DNA of 64,000 nt from Novosphingobium hassiacum (GCF_014196055.1 NZ_JACICY010000001.1:1-64000); one strand, 5' to 3'. Counted from the stretch's first letter, positions 33,010-41,897 are shown. The notes: generated by a model from the sequence alone, not told the origin. Numbers and translations: made by a program.

Positions 33010-35385
33010 TCAGGCCGCGGTGGCCGAGCGGATCTGGACCTGCGGCATCTGCACCGCGCGACGTTCGCTGTTCGAACCTGCAAAGCGGCGGTAGGCTGCG
33101 AGCGCCTGTCCGACGATCTGGTCCATGTTGTAATAACGATAGGTGGCGAGGCGTCCGACGAAGGTGGTGTCGGTCTCGGCGCGGGCGAGCGCTTCGTAGC
33201 GTTTGTAGAGTTCCTGGTTTTCATCGCGCGGGATCGGATAGTAGGGGTCGCCGACTGCGGAGGGGTACTCGCGGGTGATGCTGGTGCGGGGCGAGGCCTG
33301 ACCGGTCAGGTGCTTATATTCGGTGATGCGGGTGTAAGGCACGCTTTCGTGCGGGTAGTTGACCACGGCAACTTCCTGCAGCCACTCCTGATCGAGCGTT
33401 TCGTGTTCGAAGCGCAGCGAGCGGTAGGGCAGCTTGCCGAAACGGTAGCCGTAGTATTCGTCGATCGGGCCGGTGAACACGAGATGGTCGTGCGGATAGG
33501 CGTCGCGCACGTCCTTGTAATCGACGCCGAGCAGCAGATCGATGTTGGGATGATCGAGCATGTTCTCGAACATCGCCGTGTAGCCCTGCGCCGGCATGAT
33601 CTGGAACTTGTCACCGAAGTAGCGGTCATCGGTGTTGGTACGGGTGGGGACGCGCGCGGTAACCGACTTGTCGAGATCGGATGGATCGACGCCCCACTGC
33701 TTGCGGGTGTAGCCGCGGAAGAACTTCTCGTAGAGTTCGCGACCGACAGCGGAGACGACGACGTCTTCGGAGGTGCGGACGATCGGCACCGGTTCGGCAC
33801 GGGTGGCGAGGAAGGCATCTGCTTCCTCATCGGTGGACAGGCCTGCGTCGTAGAGCGCGTTGAGCGTGGTGCGGTTGATCGGGATGGGGACGAGACGGTC
33901 GTCGACCTGTGCTAGAACGCGGTGTTCGTAGGGGTGCCAGTCGGTGAAGTTGGACAGGTAGTCGACGATATCGGCGCTGTTGGTGTGGAAGATATGCGGG
34001 CCGTACTGGTGCATGAGGATGCCGGCGTCGTCGAGGCGATCGTAGGCATTGCCGGCGATGTGCGGGCGCTTGTCCACCACGAGGACCTTGAGGCCCGACT
34101 GCGTGGCGAGGCGTTCGGCCATGACCGCTCCGGCAAAGCCTGCGCCGACGACCATGACGTCGTAGGACTTTGCAGGCTCGGCGGGCCAGCGGGTGGGCGA
34201 GACGATCGGGTGGACGCGGTTATCGGTGAGCAGGTGCGCTTCGACCAGCGTCCACATGCGCTGTACGGTCTCGTCCCAGCTGGTTTCGGCGAGGAGCGCG
34301 TCGACGTCTGCCAGCCAGTCGGTGCGGCGGGCGAGATCGAGTGCGGACGTGCAGGCCTCGACGAATTCATCGGCGGTGCCTGCGATGTGGACGCCGGAGA
34401 CTTCGCCGTAATGGCGGATCACGTCGGTGATCGGGGTGGAGACGACCGGGCGTCCGGCGGCGAGATATTCGGGGGTCTTGGTCGGGCTGATGAAGCGGGT
34501 GGCCTCGTTGATCGCAAACGGCATCAGCGCGACGTCCCAGCCGGCCAGATAGGCGGGGAGTTCGTCGTAGGTCTTGCCGCCGAGGTAGTGGAGGTTGGCG
34601 CGGCGCGGCAGGTCTTCGGGCGCGATCTTGACGACGGGGCCGACCATGACCAGCGACCAGTCGGGCCGCGCATCGGCGACGGCGGAAAGCAGGTCGAGAT
34701 CCATGCGTTCGTCGATCACGCCGTAGAAGCCGAGGCGCGGGCCGGGGATGGCCTGTTGATCGGCAGGTTGCGCGATGTCGGCGCGGGCTTGCGCGAAGTG
34801 CGCGACGTCGACGCTCGAGGGGAACGGATAGATGCGCGGGTGGCGGCTACGCTTGGCTTCGTAAAGGCTGTAGCCGCCGGTGAAGACGAGATCGGCGCGC
34901 TCGATCAACTGCGTTTCCAAGGCGAGCAGGTCGGGCGGGGCGAAGCGGAAGTTGGCGAGTTCGTCCATGCAATCGTAGACGACGCAATCGGCGGTCAGGT
35001 GCTGCGAGAACGGCAGCATCATCGGGGTGTAATACCACAGCACGAGCCCGCCCGAGGCTTGCGCCAGGGTGCGGTCGAGCAGTTGGGCAAGGATCGCGCG
35101 TTCATCGTCGGGCGAGAGCCCTGCGGAAAGTTCCGGCGTCGCGACAAGGACGCCGCTCTGGGTGCACGGGCGCTGGTTAAGGCGCGGCTCGACCAGACCT
35201 TCGATGACCTGAGGCTCTTCCCAAAAGATGACGGTGTTGTGGACCGCCAGCCGCGTCATAAGATGCTGCGGCCGCTGAAATACGAAGTCCCAGCGCAAAT
35301 GACTGAAACATACTATAGTATTGCTCGGTGCATTTACTTCAACATTGGCGAACGCTTCAGTCTGCACCGGGCTTTCAGGCGGCAT
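33010..35385 (-). CDS. Glycosyltransferase fused to UDP-galactopyranose mutase
   Basis: About 791 residues with two enzymes in one chain. Residues 1-390 are a GT-B glycosyltransferase resembling GT4 (FSHLRWDFVFQRPQHLMTRL at the start, LGFYGVIDERMDLDLL, PTKTPEYLAAGRPVVSTP). From about residue 410 a full Glf-type mutase begins with the FAD motif DVMVVGAGFAGAVMAERLA, then YGPHIFHTN, NRTTLNALY, YTRKQWGVDP and VGRLATYRYYNMDQ. Glf converts UDP-galactopyranose to the furanose form, so the fusion may make and transfer Galf or a related sugar. ATG at 35385 has GGGA eight bases upstream; ATG at 35394 is an alternative. Confidence 0.9.
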   Translation of the reverse strand: MPPESPVQTEAFANVEVNAPSNTIVCFSHLRWDFVFQRPQHLMTRLAVHNTVIFWEEPQVIEGLVEPRLNQRPCTQSGVLVATPELSAGLSPDDERAILAQLLDRTLAQASGGLVLWYYTPMMLPFSQHLTADCVVYDCMDELANFRFAPPDLLALETQLIERADLVFTGGYSLYEAKRSRHPRIYPFPSSVDVAHFAQARADIAQPADQQAIPGPRLGFYGVIDERMDLDLLSAVADARPDWSLVMVGPVVKIAPEDLPRRANLHYLGGKTYDELPAYLAGWDVALMPFAINEATRFISPTKTPEYLAAGRPVVSTPITDVIRHYGEVSGVHIAGTADEFVEACTSALDLARRTDWLADVDALLAETSWDETVQRMWTLVEAHLLTDNRVHPIVSPTRWPAEPAKSYDVMVVGAGFAGAVMAERLATQSGLKVLVVDKRPHIAGNAYDRLDDAGILMHQYGPHIFHTNSADIVDYLSNFTDWHPYEHRVLAQVDDRLVPIPINRTTLNALYDAGLSTDEEADAFLATRAEPVPIVRTSEDVVVSAVGRELYEKFFRGYTRKQWGVDPSDLDKSVTARVPTRTNTDDRYFGDKFQIMPAQGYTAMFENMLDHPNIDLLLGVDYKDVRDAYPHDHLVFTGPIDEYYGYRFGKLPYRSLRFEHETLDQEWLQEVAVVNYPHESVPYTRITEYKHLTGQASPRTSITREYPSAVGDPYYPIPRDENQELYKRYEALARAETDTTFVGRLATYRYYNMDQIVGQALAAYRRFAGSNSERRAVQMPQVQIRSATAA

Positions 35386-35416
35386 TGTATACATCCCATT
35401 GTAATAGAATGTTTCT

Positions 35417-35443
35417 GGAACACAAAGGGCACTCGGTTGTTCC
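35417..35443. promoter_or_regulatory. Mirror-symmetric EcfG-type promoter serving two divergent genes
   Basis: GGAAC at 35417-35421, 17 bases, GTTCC at 35439-35443. Read on the plus strand this is GGAAC-N17-GTT toward the GH1-RmlD gene (start 35520); read on the minus strand it is again GGAAC-N17-GTT toward the GT-Glf gene (start 35385). Predicted leaders are about 70 and 25 bases. Confidence 0.6.
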
Positions 35444-35519
35444 TGAAAATAGCCGCGAAAATCGCGCGCTTAACATATGATAAGACGATTTTTTTCGTTT
35501 GAAGACTGGCAGGGCTGGA

Positions 35520-37688
35520 ATGGAACTTGAATTGTGGGGTGGCGCCGAGTGCACGGTGAACCGTGTCGGTGACCGGCATCGCGATCAGCTTCTGGCGACC
35601 GGGCACGACGAGCGCCTCTCGGATATGGACCTGATCGCCGGGCTGGGCTTCGACGCGCTGCGCTTTCCGATACTGTGGGAGCGGGTCGTGCCCGATGACG
35701 GAGCGCCGCGCTGGGACTGGAGCGACCCGCGCCTGGCGCGCTTGCGCGAGGCCGGTATCCGGCCGATCGCCGGGCTGGTCCACCATGGCAGCGGCCCTGC
35801 CCGCACGTCGCTTCTAGACGACGGTTTTGCCGCAGGATTGGGGCGCTACGCACGCGCGGTGGCGACGCGTTATCCGTGGATCGAGGACTGGACGCCGGTC
35901 AACGAGCCGCTGACGACGGCGCGGTTCTCGGCATTGTACGGGATCTGGTATCCCCATGCGCGCGACGAGCGTGCGTTCTGGACGGCGCTGCTCAACCAGA
36001 TCGATGGCGTGCGGCTGGCGATGCGGGCAGTGCGCGAGGTCAACCCGGCAGCGCGGCTGATCCAGACCGATGACCTTGGCCGAACGTATGCGACCGCCGC
36101 GCTTGAGGACCAGGCCGCGTTTGACAATGCGCGGCGGTGGATGACATGGGATCTGCTGTGCGGGGTGGTCGTGCCGGGTCACGACCTGTGGCAACGACTG
36201 TGCGGCGTTGGATTGGGCGAGCGCTTGCGCGTGATCGCGGACGACCCCTGCCCCCCACAGATTATCGGCATCAATCACTACCTGACGAGCGACCGGTTCC
36301 TCGATCACCGGCTGCAGAAGTATCCGATGGATGCGGCTGGCAGCAACGGCTTGCGCGACTTTGCCGATATTGCCGCAGTGCGCGCGCTGGAGCCGGGACC
36401 ACCCGGACTTGGCGGCGCAATCAGCGAAGCGTGGGCGCGTTATGGCATTCCGGTTGCGGTGACGGAGGTCCACAACGGCTGCACGCGCGAGGAGCAGGCG
36501 CGCTGGCTGAGCGAGGCGTGGGACACGGCGCTTGCGGCGCGGGCCGCCGGTGTGGAGGTCTGCGCCGTGACCTGCTGGGCCCTGTTTGGCAATCGGGGCT
36601 GGAACACGTTGTTGACCGGCGACGGTCATTACGAGCCGGGTGTATTCGATGCGCGAGGGGCTGAGCCACGGGCGACGGCGCTGGCCGGCATGATCGCGGA
36701 GCTGCGCGGATCCGCCGGCGAAGCGCGCGTGCGGACGCAGACACACGGAGCAGGCTGGTGGCGGCGCCCGGGTCGCCTCAGCCATGGCGCGACCGCGCGT
36801 GTTGCGGGCCTGCATCGTTCTGGGCTGGATGACCGGGATCGTGCGCCGATCCTGATAACCGGTGCGACAGGTACGCTGGGCCGCGCGCTGGCTGCGGCCT
36901 GTCGTGCGCGCAATCTGGCGGTGGTGCTGACGGACCGCGCGCAGTTGGAGCTCGGGAATGCGTCTGGCTTGAAAGCTGCGCTCGACAAGTTTGCGCCGTG
37001 GGCGGTGATCAATGCCGCCGGGTGGGTGCGCGTGGACGATGCCGAGCACGAGCGCGAGGTCTGCATGGCGGCCAATGCAACGGGGGCGGTGGCGCTCGCC
37101 GCTGCATGCGCAGAGCGCGGCCTGCCTTGCGTCCAGTTTTCAAGCGATCTGGTGTTCGGCGATACCGCCAGCTCGTATGTGGAAAGCGCCGCCGTTGAAC
37201 CGCTGAACGTCTATGGGCGCAGCAAGGCCGCGATGGAGGCGGAAGTGTGTGCGCTGCCCGGTGCGCATCTGATCGTGCGGACTGCGGCATTCTTCTCACC
37301 GTTCGATCAGGCCAACTTTGCGTTTCACGCGGTGCGTACGCTGTCGCGCGGCGAGCCGTTTCACGCCGAGCCCGATGAGGCGGTGACGCCGACTTACGTG
37401 CCGGATCTATGCGACGCGGTGCTCGACCTGCTGATCGATGGCGAGACCGGGGTCTGGCATCTGAGCAGCAACGAATTGCTCAGCTGGCACGCATTTGCGG
37501 TGCGGATCGCACAGGCCTGCGGGCTGAATACGGGACTGATCCTGCCGATCACGCGTGAGCAGCAAGGACTGCGCGCCGCACGCCCGAGATCATGCGGCCT
37601 TGCCAGCGAGCGCGGCGCTTTGCTGCCGTCGTTGCAATCGGCGATCGACCGCTTCGCGCAAGCGATGGCGCATCGGTACGCGGCGTGA
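35520..37688 (+). CDS. GH1-like glycosidase fused to RmlD-like sugar-nucleotide reductase
   Basis: A 722-residue two-domain protein. Residues 1-420 resemble a GH1 (beta/alpha)8 glycosidase: WTPVNEPLT with the acid/base Glu129 and VTEVHNG with the putative nucleophile Glu316 (instead of the usual TENG). From about residue 440 an extended-SDR domain of the dTDP-4-dehydrorhamnose reductase type follows (ILITGATGTLGRALA, WAVINAAGWVRVDDAE, FSSDLVFGD, the YGRSK catalytic motif). No signal peptide. AGGG precedes ATG 35520. Divergent from the GT-Glf fusion and sharing its promoter; both probably act on one glycan. Confidence 0.85.
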   Translation: MELELWGGAECTVNRVGDRHRDQLLATGHDERLSDMDLIAGLGFDALRFPILWERVVPDDGAPRWDWSDPRLARLREAGIRPIAGLVHHGSGPARTSLLDDGFAAGLGRYARAVATRYPWIEDWTPVNEPLTTARFSALYGIWYPHARDERAFWTALLNQIDGVRLAMRAVREVNPAARLIQTDDLGRTYATAALEDQAAFDNARRWMTWDLLCGVVVPGHDLWQRLCGVGLGERLRVIADDPCPPQIIGINHYLTSDRFLDHRLQKYPMDAAGSNGLRDFADIAAVRALEPGPPGLGGAISEAWARYGIPVAVTEVHNGCTREEQARWLSEAWDTALAARAAGVEVCAVTCWALFGNRGWNTLLTGDGHYEPGVFDARGAEPRATALAGMIAELRGSAGEARVRTQTHGAGWWRRPGRLSHGATARVAGLHRSGLDDRDRAPILITGATGTLGRALAAACRARNLAVVLTDRAQLELGNASGLKAALDKFAPWAVINAAGWVRVDDAEHEREVCMAANATGAVALAAACAERGLPCVQFSSDLVFGDTASSYVESAAVEPLNVYGRSKAAMEAEVCALPGAHLIVRTAAFFSPFDQANFAFHAVRTLSRGEPFHAEPDEAVTPTYVPDLCDAVLDLLIDGETGVWHLSSNELLSWHAFAVRIAQACGLNTGLILPITREQQGLRAARPRSCGLASERGALLPSLQSAIDRFAQAMAHRYAA

Positions 37689-37710
37689 AGTCGGGTTAGT
37701 CTTGCGCTGT

Positions 37711-37776
37711 GTCTCGACTTCGGGCTTTGCCCGAAGTTTATCCTGAGCTTGACGAGGGGCTCGGCACGAACGGATT
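37711..37776. repeat. Hairpin repeat element
   Basis: A perfect 8-bp stem (ACTTCGGG at 37717-37724 and CCCGAAGT at 37730-37737) with a five-base loop, followed by TTATCCTGAGCTTGACGAGG and GGCTCGGCACGAAC. This composite is a common dispersed repeat in sphingomonad genomes. It sits between convergent genes and may also act as a transcription terminator, though a T-run is lacking. Confidence 0.65.
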
Positions 37777-37800
37777 TTGGGTCAGGTGATGAAGTCGAGA

Positions 37801-39765
37801 TCACTTTGTTGGCAGGCTAAGTGCCTTGGCGATGGCTTCCCATGGCACGAGCTTGAAGTTCTGGGGTTCGGGCGGGGAGACGTTGCGGCCGTCCTGCGCG
37901 ACCATCAGCCCTCTGGCAAAGCCGGGGCCTGCGGACATGCTGGTAACTTCGAGGCCGTCGGTTTCGGAGACGCCGTCGATGCCGCTAGCAGGGTCTGCGC
38001 CAACTGTGAACGAGCCGACGTATTCGTTGGCGCCTTCGCGACGGAACACGGCGTAGCTGTCGTTGCCCTGACTGGAGACGACGAGATAGCCGGTCTTGGC
38101 GCCCGTTTTGTAGAGGCCCATGCCTTCGACATCGTCCTTTAGCGCCGGGTGGCCTTCGACCTTGGCGACAGCGCTACGCGGTGCGCCGCCCCGGGGCTCG
38201 GCACCCTGCCGCCAGATCCCGACGTCTTCCTCGCCGACGTAGAGCGTAGCCATTTCATCGTCGGCAACGCAGCCCTCGACCTGGCTGGCGAACGGCATGT
38301 CGCGGACGAGCTTGATGCGAACCGTGCCTGCGGGCGTGGCGATCAGTTCCCACTGGCGCATCTTGCCGTCGGTCTGGTTGACGAAGACGAAGGTCTTCCT
38401 GCTGCGGGCGCTGCGATACATGCACAGGCCGTATGGATCGTCGAGACCGGTGGTCTGGAGGCCGTCGGCGACGCTGGTGAGCAGGCGCGTGCCGGGGTCG
38501 AGCGTGTAGATCGAGATGCCCTTGGTCGTGCGGTTGCTCGCGGTGACCAGCGTGACGGTCTTGCCGCCGAGCCTGAAACCGGTCCGCAGATCGACGTTGT
38601 TCATCCGGCCATCGGGGAGGAACTGGAGCACCTTGCCCGAGAGGTCGTAGACGTAGAGGCCTGATTGCTTCTGCGTGCCGATGATGACCGAGCGCGAGGG
38701 ATCGGCGGGGTCGATCCAGATTGCGGGATCGTCCGCAGCGTCGCCACCGGTTTCGACCGGGGTCGTCTCGACCGTCGGTAGCGCGATGGGCATGCGCTTG
38801 GGCGCGGCGGGCTCCGGCCGGGCGGCGAGGCCCGCGGCGGCGAGCACTGCGGGCCAGGTGGTGATCTTGAAGTTGGGCCTTTCGGGCGCGTTGTCATCAT
38901 CGGCGACAACAATCATGCCGCCTGCGACGGTGACGCTGCCCGGATCCTCGACCGCGTCGGCGGCGAAGCGCATAGGGACCGAGCCGAGGTATTTGTAACC
39001 ATCGTCGAGGTCGTAGAGGTTGAGGCGGTTGGCGCTGGCGTCGGATACGACGAGGCGGCGGTCTGGGCTGATGGCGACGCCCTTGGCTTCGTCGGTGATG
39101 TTGCCGAGGCGGACGATGTCGACGATCTCGGGCTTCAGTTCGGCGTCGGGGTTGATCGCCAGACGCCAGACGCCGACGGCTTCCTGCGAGACGAAGACCG
39201 AGCCGCGATCGTCAGCGGCGCAGTAGCCGGTCTCTGATCCCAGTGCCATGCGGCGGGCGAGCCGCGCCTTGGTGCCGGTTGACGTGGAGACGAGCGACCA
39301 CTGTTCGATCTCTCCGCCCTCGCCGAGCAGGAACAGGTAGAGGGCATCGTCGCGGTAATCGCGGGCGAGGCACAGGCCGGTAAGCGTCATCGCGGGTGTC
39401 GGGCCTTCGAGCGCGACGGGCTGCGGCACGCCTGCGGGATCGAGGCGAAGCAGGTTGGCCGCGTTCGACGAACCGTCGAGCGCGGCGATCAGGGTTGTGC
39501 CGTCAGCTTGCTTGCGGGCATCGAGCGCGCGGATGTTGCCGACGGCGTGGCTGGCGAGGCGCTTGCCGGTCATGTCGTACACTTCGATGCCGCCCGATTC
39601 GGCCCCGGCGTAGATTCGGTCGCCGACTACGACTGCGCCGTCTGCGCCCGAACCCAGCGTTGCGGCGGATTCGGCAGTGGCTTGGACCGCTGGTGCTGCG
39701 GCCTGAGCCAAGACGGTGCTTCCCGAGGCCAAGGCTAAGGCCATGGCGAACAAGCTTATCTTCAT
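37801..39765 (-). CDS. Two-domain beta-propeller phytase
   Basis: A 654-residue exported protein with an N-terminal signal peptide (MKISLFAMALALASGS, cleavage near AQAAA). Two beta-propeller phytase domains lie in tandem. The second (about residue 330 onward) is complete, with DAADDPAIWIDPADPSRS, GRMNNVDLRTG, VEGCVADDEMATLYVGEEDV and DDVEGMGLY, which supply calcium and phosphate ligands. The first half keeps only weaker counterparts (GYCAADDRGSVFVSQEAVGV, DEAKGVAISP). Such dual enzymes release phosphate from phytate, with the degenerate domain assisting. Two-component genes upstream are on the same strand, separated by about 100 bases. Confidence 0.9.
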   Translation of the reverse strand: MKISLFAMALALASGSTVLAQAAAPAVQATAESAATLGSGADGAVVVGDRIYAGAESGGIEVYDMTGKRLASHAVGNIRALDARKQADGTTLIAALDGSSNAANLLRLDPAGVPQPVALEGPTPAMTLTGLCLARDYRDDALYLFLLGEGGEIEQWSLVSTSTGTKARLARRMALGSETGYCAADDRGSVFVSQEAVGVWRLAINPDAELKPEIVDIVRLGNITDEAKGVAISPDRRLVVSDASANRLNLYDLDDGYKYLGSVPMRFAADAVEDPGSVTVAGGMIVVADDDNAPERPNFKITTWPAVLAAAGLAARPEPAAPKRMPIALPTVETTPVETGGDAADDPAIWIDPADPSRSVIIGTQKQSGLYVYDLSGKVLQFLPDGRMNNVDLRTGFRLGGKTVTLVTASNRTTKGISIYTLDPGTRLLTSVADGLQTTGLDDPYGLCMYRSARSRKTFVFVNQTDGKMRQWELIATPAGTVRIKLVRDMPFASQVEGCVADDEMATLYVGEEDVGIWRQGAEPRGGAPRSAVAKVEGHPALKDDVEGMGLYKTGAKTGYLVVSSQGNDSYAVFRREGANEYVGSFTVGADPASGIDGVSETDGLEVTSMSAGPGFARGLMVAQDGRNVSPPEPQNFKLVPWEAIAKALSLPTK

Positions 39766-39870
39766 CTTACCCCGATCGGATCCTGCAGGATGCAGCGTTA
39801 GCGGGTTTCCGACCAGACTTTTGCTACATGCATGTTGCAGTGTGCCCCCAGACGCGCGCCGTGCTCTCGA

Positions 39871-41214
39871 TCAGGGCAGTATCAGCCGCAGCGTCACTTT
39901 CAGACCGCGACCGTCTGCGCCCTCGGCGAGGTCGACGGTGCCGCCATGGAGGTGCGCGACGGCCTGGACCAGCGCAAGACCGAGGCCTGCGCCCCAGCCG
40001 CCGCGGGCGTCGTCGAGCCGGCCGAAACGACTGAGCGCTTTTTCACGCTGGTCGAGCGGAATGCCGGGTCCTTCGTCGGCCACACTTATGCGTACTTCGC
40101 CGTCGCTCTTTTCGAGGGCCAGCGAGATCGTGCCGCTGCCGTACTTGATCGTGTTGTCGAGCAGGTTGCCGATGGCCTGATCCATCAACTGGCGGTGGAT
40201 CGGGGCGATCAGCGATGCGGGCGCTTCGACGACGAGGCTGCGATCCTCGTCCTCGATCAGCGGAGCGTAGATCTCGGCAATGGTTTCGAGCATCGCGGCG
40301 AGGTCTGCGGGCGCGAAACTGTCGCGGCCGAAGCCTGCCTGTGCGCGTGAAATGCCGAGCGCGGTATCGATGATCGCCAGGACACGCGCGCCTTCGGCAT
40401 GGGCTGTGTCGATGGCGGCGAGCGCGGCGGGCTCTTCGACTTGCGCGGCGGCGCGATCGAGCGCGGAGGTCAGGCGCGTGAGCGGGGACTTGAGATCGTG
40501 GGCGAGCAGATCGGTCGCGATCTTGAGTTCGGCGTTGAGCGTGGCGACCCGGTCGAGCGCGTGGTTCACCTCGTCGCCGAGCCGGGCGAAAGCGTCGCCC
40601 GAAGCATCGGGGGGCACGCGGCGCGTGAGGTCGCCCTCGCCCACTCCGCCCAGCGTGGTGATCGTGGATTGCAGGCGGTGGACGATCTGGCGCGTCGACA
40701 CGAAAGCAGCGAGTGCGGCAAGCAGCAGCGACATCGCCAGTGTCGCAAGGGTGGCGCGTTCCACGAGCGCGATGAACTGGCGGTCACTCTCGACGACGGT
40801 TCCGGCGAACAGGGTGTCGCCATTGGGCAGCGACGTGGGCAAGAGCAGCGCGGCTTCGGGCTCGGCGTGGCCGGTGCGGCGGATGTCGCTTATTTGTTGT
40901 GCGGACCGCTTTGGCGGCATGACCGCGACGTTGCCGACGATCACCCGGCCCGATGGATCAACCAGCGCGATGACCTCGCCGCGGGTAGCCTCGCGCGTCA
41001 GCCGCTGTTCTATCGCGCGGGCCAGTGCCGGAGTGCCGCCCTGCTCCGGGAGCGCCAGCAGATCGTCGCGCAGCGTCTCGGCAAAGTCGAGCGCCTGCGC
41101 GCGCGACTGCTGGCGGATGATCGCGCCGAGGCCGAACAGCAGCACCGCCGCCGAGACGACCTGGAGCAGAAATACCAGCGCGGCGATGCGCAGGGTCGTC
41201 GAGCGCGGGTTCAT
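39871..41214 (-). CDS. Sensor histidine kinase of an OmpR-type two-component system
   Basis: A 447-residue membrane kinase: a helix near the N-terminus (LRIAALVFLLQVVSAAVLLFG), a periplasmic sensor of about 125 residues, a second helix (LATLAMSLLLAALAAFVS), HAMP, HisKA with the phospho-His in LLAHDLKSPLTRL, and HATPase with LLDNTIKYG, DEGPGIP and GWGAGLGLALVQA. ATG at 41214 overlaps the response regulator stop (ATGA). The signal is unknown. The pair faces an envelope-modification operon across a 151-base gap, which suggests it controls it. Confidence 0.9.
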   Translation of the reverse strand: MNPRSTTLRIAALVFLLQVVSAAVLLFGLGAIIRQQSRAQALDFAETLRDDLLALPEQGGTPALARAIEQRLTREATRGEVIALVDPSGRVIVGNVAVMPPKRSAQQISDIRRTGHAEPEAALLLPTSLPNGDTLFAGTVVESDRQFIALVERATLATLAMSLLLAALAAFVSTRQIVHRLQSTITTLGGVGEGDLTRRVPPDASGDAFARLGDEVNHALDRVATLNAELKIATDLLAHDLKSPLTRLTSALDRAAAQVEEPAALAAIDTAHAEGARVLAIIDTALGISRAQAGFGRDSFAPADLAAMLETIAEIYAPLIEDEDRSLVVEAPASLIAPIHRQLMDQAIGNLLDNTIKYGSGTISLALEKSDGEVRISVADEGPGIPLDQREKALSRFGRLDDARGGWGAGLGLALVQAVAHLHGGTVDLAEGADGRGLKVTLRLILP

Positions 41215-41897
41215 TTGTCCGCACCGATGCGGTAGCCCGCGCCGCGCACGGTGTGAAGCAAAGGCCGGTCGAAGCCCTCGTCGATCTTCTTGCGCAGGCG
41301 GCTGACGTGGACGTCGATCACGTTTGTGCCGGGATCGAAATGGTAGTCCCACACGCCTTCGAGCAGCATCGTGCGGGTGACGACCTGATCGGCATGGCGC
41401 AGCAGGAACTCGAGCAGGCGGAACTCGCGCGGCTGGAGTTCGATGGTCTGTCCGGCGCGGCGCACCCGGCGGGCGAGCAGGTCCATCTCAAGATCGCCGC
41501 ACGAAAGCACCGTCTGCTGGACAGGCGCGGGCTGGTTGCGGCGGATCAGCAGGCAGATGCGGGCGAGCAGTTCGGCAAAGGCGAAGGGTTTGGTCAGGTA
41601 ATCGTCCGACCCGCCGGTCAGCCCGGCGATGCGGTCCTCTGCCCCGCCCAGTGCCGATAGGATGATGACCGGGGTGTGGACCCCTGCCCCGCGCAAGGCA
41701 GCCAGGACCGCCATGCCATCGAGCCCGGGGAGCATGCGATCGAGGACGATGCAGGCGTAGGCGGCGTCGGTGCCGAGGAACAGGCCGTCGCGCCCGTTGG
41801 TGGCGCGATCGACGGTGTAGCCTTCCTCTGCAAGGCCGCCCGCGATGAAATCGGCGGTGGCGGGATCGTCTTCGACCAGCAGGATCTTCTGGGTCAT
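41211..41897 (-). CDS. OmpR-family response regulator
   Basis: A 228-residue regulator. The receiver has VEDD near the start, acceptor Asp in CIVLDRMLPGLDG and the Lys in LTKPFAF. The winged helix has LQPREFRLLEFLLRHADQVV and VIDVHVSRLRKKID, ending in LHTVRGAGYRIG. ATG at 41897 is preceded by AGAGGA. It is the first gene of the pair with the kinase and is divergent from DUF2147/mprF. Confidence 0.93.
   Translation of the reverse strand: MTQKILLVEDDPATADFIAGGLAEEGYTVDRATNGRDGLFLGTDAAYACIVLDRMLPGLDGMAVLAALRGAGVHTPVIILSALGGAEDRIAGLTGGSDDYLTKPFAFAELLARICLLIRRNQPAPVQQTVLSCGDLEMDLLARRVRRAGQTIELQPREFRLLEFLLRHADQVVTRTMLLEGVWDYHFDPGTNVIDVHVSRLRKKIDEGFDRPLLHTVRGAGYRIGADK

Noticed and set aside
33922-35502. 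A 526-codon plus-strand frame opposite the GT-Glf gene
   Set aside because: Antisense shadow; Gly/Val/Asp-rich with no family pattern, while the minus strand carries two complete enzymes.
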